From Acidobacteriota bacterium (lineage in GTDB: Bacteria; Acidobacteriota; Terriglobia; Terriglobales; SCQP01), in the NCBI GenBank assembly GCA_027459505.1, contig DAIDIE010000040.1, positions 112,211-176,210 of the forward strand: 64,000 nucleotides of DNA, written 5' to 3'. The notes below the pieces were generated by a model. The model did not search any database. It saw nothing but the letters and a program-made list of their open reading frames with translations, and was not told where the DNA came from. Made by a program: the position numbers and the translations under genes. Numbering within the stretch: the stretch's first letter is position 1; each line of letters begins with the position of its first letter. Positions 61,502 through 64,000 of the stretch are shown here, piece after piece.

Positions 61502-64000
61502 ATGACATTCCTTGGTGTGCGCCGCTCGTCTAACGTGCTACCCCGCCTCCTGGCGCTCCTGGTCGTTTGCCTCGCCTTCGCCTTCAGTGCGGTGGCGCAG
61601 ACCGCCTCTGTTCCTCAAGTGGATCAGGCGGCGCAAAACGGCATCGACTTCGCTGTTCAGGATGCGCTCAACTTCACCAACCAGAACAACTGTATTGCCT
61701 GTCATCGCCAGGGCGGCGTCGTCTATGGCGCGGCTCAGGCCATCAGCACCGGCATCGCGCTGCCTTCCGCCACGATGACGCAGCTCGAAACGATTGCCGA
61801 CAAGATCGCGCTGGACCAGTCCTCCGCCAGCAACTCCTACGGTTCCATGAACTGGCAGGCGACTAACAATCCGTATACTGCCGGAGCCTGGGTTTATTAC
61901 GGCAACTTTGTTGCGGTTAAGTCGGGGTGGCAGACCTTTGCTCTGGCCAATTACGACCTCAATGTTGACTATACCCACGCCGCCAACTTGGAAAATGCGG
62001 TGCGCTGGGCCGTTAACCTGACGTCTAACGACAATGCTAGTTATATCAACTATCAATGGGGAAATCTGTCGGTTCCAGGCATCGGTCAGCGGACCCTGAC
62101 CACCGCGCAAATCCCTTCCGACGGCGGTTTTCTCTCTGGGCAAATCGTACACTTCATTCCCTGCGATTACTCGAACTACCCCACCGCGTACACGGCAGTT
62201 ATCCCGACCGCGCAGTTCATCGTTGGCGCACATGCCGCGCTGCAGCACCCCGACTTTGTCTCCACCGATGGCGCCAACGCCACCGCGCTCATGAACAACC
62301 TGGCAAACGCCCTGGAAGCCTTTTATCCGCGCGGCGAAGGCAACAGCGATATTGACTACACGGAATGGAGCCTGATCGGCGTCTCCGCCGCTGGCCGCAA
62401 CACCGCCAACGATCCGGGCGGCAACATCATCCAGTCAATGATCAATCGCCTTTACGCCACGCAGAACAGCGATGGCGGCTGGGGCCAGCAGCCCGGATAC
62501 ACCTCCGATCCTTACCACACTGGGCTCGCGCTGTATGCACTTAGCACCGAGGGTCAGCGGCCGGATAAAAACCCGCAAATTCAGTCCGGCATCCAATGGC
62601 TGCTTACTAATCAAACCGCCGGTGGTTACTGGCAGTACAGCGGCCATGCCAACGACCTGCCGACCACCTTCGCCTCCATCGGGTTGGCGGCCTATGGTCC
62701 CTCGCAGTTCAGCTTCACCCTGTCGTCCAACAGCTCGATTGTCACTCCTGGCGATGCCAGCACGCAGACAGTCAATTTCAACGCCAATGTTAACAATACA
62801 GGCTACAGCAACGACACGTACCAGGTCGCGGTGTCTGGCGGTCTGCCGGGCACGCAGCTTACGGCCACGCCCTCGTCGCTCCCAGTCAACGGCGGACAAT
62901 CGGGAAGTTCGGCCATCGCCGTAACGGTTCCGGCCAACCTGCCGCAAGGCGCGATCATGACCATAACGGTCAGCGTCACTGGCAACACGCCCAACGGAAC
63001 GACTACCAAAAATCAGACGTTCACGATTGGCGCGGGAGCTCTGCCGGGTCCCAACGCCGCCAATACCACCACCCAATGGGTGAATCCTCCCAGCACTATT
63101 CCTGGCGGCTCCAGCGTACCCCTGAACGCGGTGGTGCATGACGCCAGCGGCAATATCGTCAATGTCGGCACCGTGAGTTTTTACGCCGGTGCGCGAGCTA
63201 TCGGCGCCGCAGTTGCCAGCAATGGGCAGTTCACCGCCAACTGGTTTGTTGACAAATCCTTCCTCACTGGTCCAGTGACACTGACGGCCGTGTTCAACGG
63301 CTATGCCTCGGGAACCGGCACTGGCGACTATCGCGCCAGCTCCGCCGTTACCAACGCGACCATCACCCGTCCCACAGCGACGGTCACGCTCGGCGATCTG
63401 GTGCAAGGCTATGACGGAACGCCAAAAAGCGTTACCGTCACCACCAGCCCCTCCGGGCTGAGCACGAACGTCACCTACAACGGCTCAACGCAGCCGCCGG
63501 TGAACGTCGGTTCCTACCCGGTCACCGCCAGCATCGTCAGCGACGCCTACGACTCTGCGCCGGCCACTGGCGTTCTGCAGATCACCAAGGGAACGCCGCT
63601 AGTCAGCGTCTCGGCCAGCAACATTGTGTACGGCACCAGCAGCACCCAAATCGCCGGCACGGTGGGCGTGGCTTCTGTGGGCGCTACGGGCGCGGTAACA
63701 GTAACGCTCAATGGCGTCCAGCAGACGGCCGCCCTGAGTGCGGGCGGCGCCTTCAGTGTGGCCTTTAATACCGCCACACTGCCGGTGGCAACTTATAACG
63801 TGTCGGTGGCCTATGCCGGCGACAACAACTTCAACGCGGCCAACGGGGCGGCCAGCTTCCAGGTCACGCCCGCGCCGCTCACTATCAACGTCGCCAACGC
63901 CAGCCGCCAGTATGGTCAGGCCAACCCGGCCTTCACCGGAACGGTGGTGGGCCTGCTCAACGGCGATCAGGTCAGCGTGGCCTATTCCAGCGCCGCAACC
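61502..64000 (+). CDS. Large secreted CxxCH / toroid / Ig-repeat protein (3' end outside window)
   Basis: The frame is open from ATG 61502 to the last base, at least 833 codons. A signal peptide (LLALLVVCLAFAFSAVAQ) is followed at about residue 65 by NNCIACHRQGG, a c-type heme attachment motif. Residues ~150-400 show alpha-alpha toroid-type repeats (LYATQNSDGGWGQQPGY, GIQWLLTNQTAGGYWQYSG) like those in squalene cyclase-type and prenyltransferase folds. From about residue 405 it is a series of Ig-like domains (FSFTLSSNSSIVTPGD, SVPLNAVVHDASGNIVNVG, ASNIVYGTSSTQIAGTVG) ending in an MBG-type unit (INVANASRQYGQANPAFTG). It probably acts at the cell surface. It lies next to ccmF-ccmH, whose products attach heme to CxxCH. 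Confidence 0.85.
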   Translation, partial: MTFLGVRRSSNVLPRLLALLVVCLAFAFSAVAQTASVPQVDQAAQNGIDFAVQDALNFTNQNNCIACHRQGGVVYGAAQAISTGIALPSATMTQLETIADKIALDQSSASNSYGSMNWQATNNPYTAGAWVYYGNFVAVKSGWQTFALANYDLNVDYTHAANLENAVRWAVNLTSNDNASYINYQWGNLSVPGIGQRTLTTAQIPSDGGFLSGQIVHFIPCDYSNYPTAYTAVIPTAQFIVGAHAALQHPDFVSTDGANATALMNNLANALEAFYPRGEGNSDIDYTEWSLIGVSAAGRNTANDPGGNIIQSMINRLYATQNSDGGWGQQPGYTSDPYHTGLALYALSTEGQRPDKNPQIQSGIQWLLTNQTAGGYWQYSGHANDLPTTFASIGLAAYGPSQFSFTLSSNSSIVTPGDASTQTVNFNANVNNTGYSNDTYQVAVSGGLPGTQLTATPSSLPVNGGQSGSSAIAVTVPANLPQGAIMTITVSVTGNTPNGTTTKNQTFTIGAGALPGPNAANTTTQWVNPPSTIPGGSSVPLNAVVHDASGNIVNVGTVSFYAGARAIGAAVASNGQFTANWFVDKSFLTGPVTLTAVFNGYASGTGTGDYRASSAVTNATITRPTATVTLGDLVQGYDGTPKSVTVTTSPSGLSTNVTYNGSTQPPVNVGSYPVTASIVSDAYDSAPATGVLQITKGTPLVSVSASNIVYGTSSTQIAGTVGVASVGATGAVTVTLNGVQQTAALSAGGAFSVAFNTATLPVATYNVSVAYAGDNNFNAANGAASFQVTPAPLTINVANASRQYGQANPAFTGTVVGLLNGDQVSVAYSSAAT

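Overview
The window looks like a chromosomal segment of a GC-rich, Gram-negative bacterium, most likely Acidobacteriota. This is an inference from gene content, not a database match: a DUF3857/transglutaminase-TPR giant protein, BBP2-type porin, PEP carboxylase, MglA GTPase, CcmF/CcmH with a Cys-rich CcmH motif, a microcompartment shell operon, and a secreted CxxCH/toroid/Ig-repeat protein. Most of it is ordinary housekeeping sequence, broken by a small tRNA-linked insertion, dispersed short repeats and decayed toxin genes.

Layout. 1-6 kb: the end of an adenosine deaminase gene, gyrB with a terminator, then a sulfate-activation operon (cysD-cysN). The cys operon is preceded by a well-formed promoter, an apparently leaderless cysteine-rich leader peptide and two competing RNA helices. 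6-17 kb: two secreted TPR proteins (one with DUF3857 and transglutaminase domains), queA, a class II aldolase with an unusual C-terminal tail, an orphan histidine kinase, and the heme genes hemE-hemY. 17.5-22 kb: an accessory zone with an antitoxin plus a truncated VapC, a 41-bp 5' fragment of tRNA-Leu, three cargo genes (DUF4145, zinc-ribbon membrane protein, lipoprotein), the intact tRNA-Leu(UAA), and an HTH antitoxin with an interrupted PIN toxin.

22-31 kb: a porin, two small membrane proteins, an ammonium transporter, a TPR protein, a CPA2 antiporter, a predicted membrane pseudokinase, an MscS channel and a GlcG-like protein. 31-39.6 kb: an old yellow enzyme, a MOSC protein, then ppc, an ABC-F ATPase, a DUF202 protein and ppa. 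39.8-49.4 kb: a secreted protein, a PLP decarboxylase, a cupin, serS, glmU, a TPR protein, an MglA-like GTPase and a PaaK-like adenylating enzyme. 49.4-51.1 kb: a RelBE-like module with a frameshifted toxin, then a four-gene shell operon (three BMC-P, one BMC-H) with no enzyme beside it. 51.3-56.4 kb: YciI, an Sfp-type PPTase, a Tat-exported TIM-barrel protein, an aminotransferase and a YihY protein. 56.6-64 kb: cytochrome c maturation genes (ccmF, ccmH, a short CcmI-like gene, a membrane protein). A strong promoter and a 180-nt structured leader then precede a very large secreted CxxCH protein that runs off the window.

The most interesting signals are the cysteine leader/attenuator before cysDN; the three-way-junction RNA before the CxxCH protein; the enzyme-less shell operon together with a distant aldolase carrying an encapsulation-peptide-like tail; the split tRNA-Leu island; three toxin-antitoxin loci whose toxins are all broken; and two dispersed repeat families, one copy of which supplies the C-terminus of a decarboxylase.
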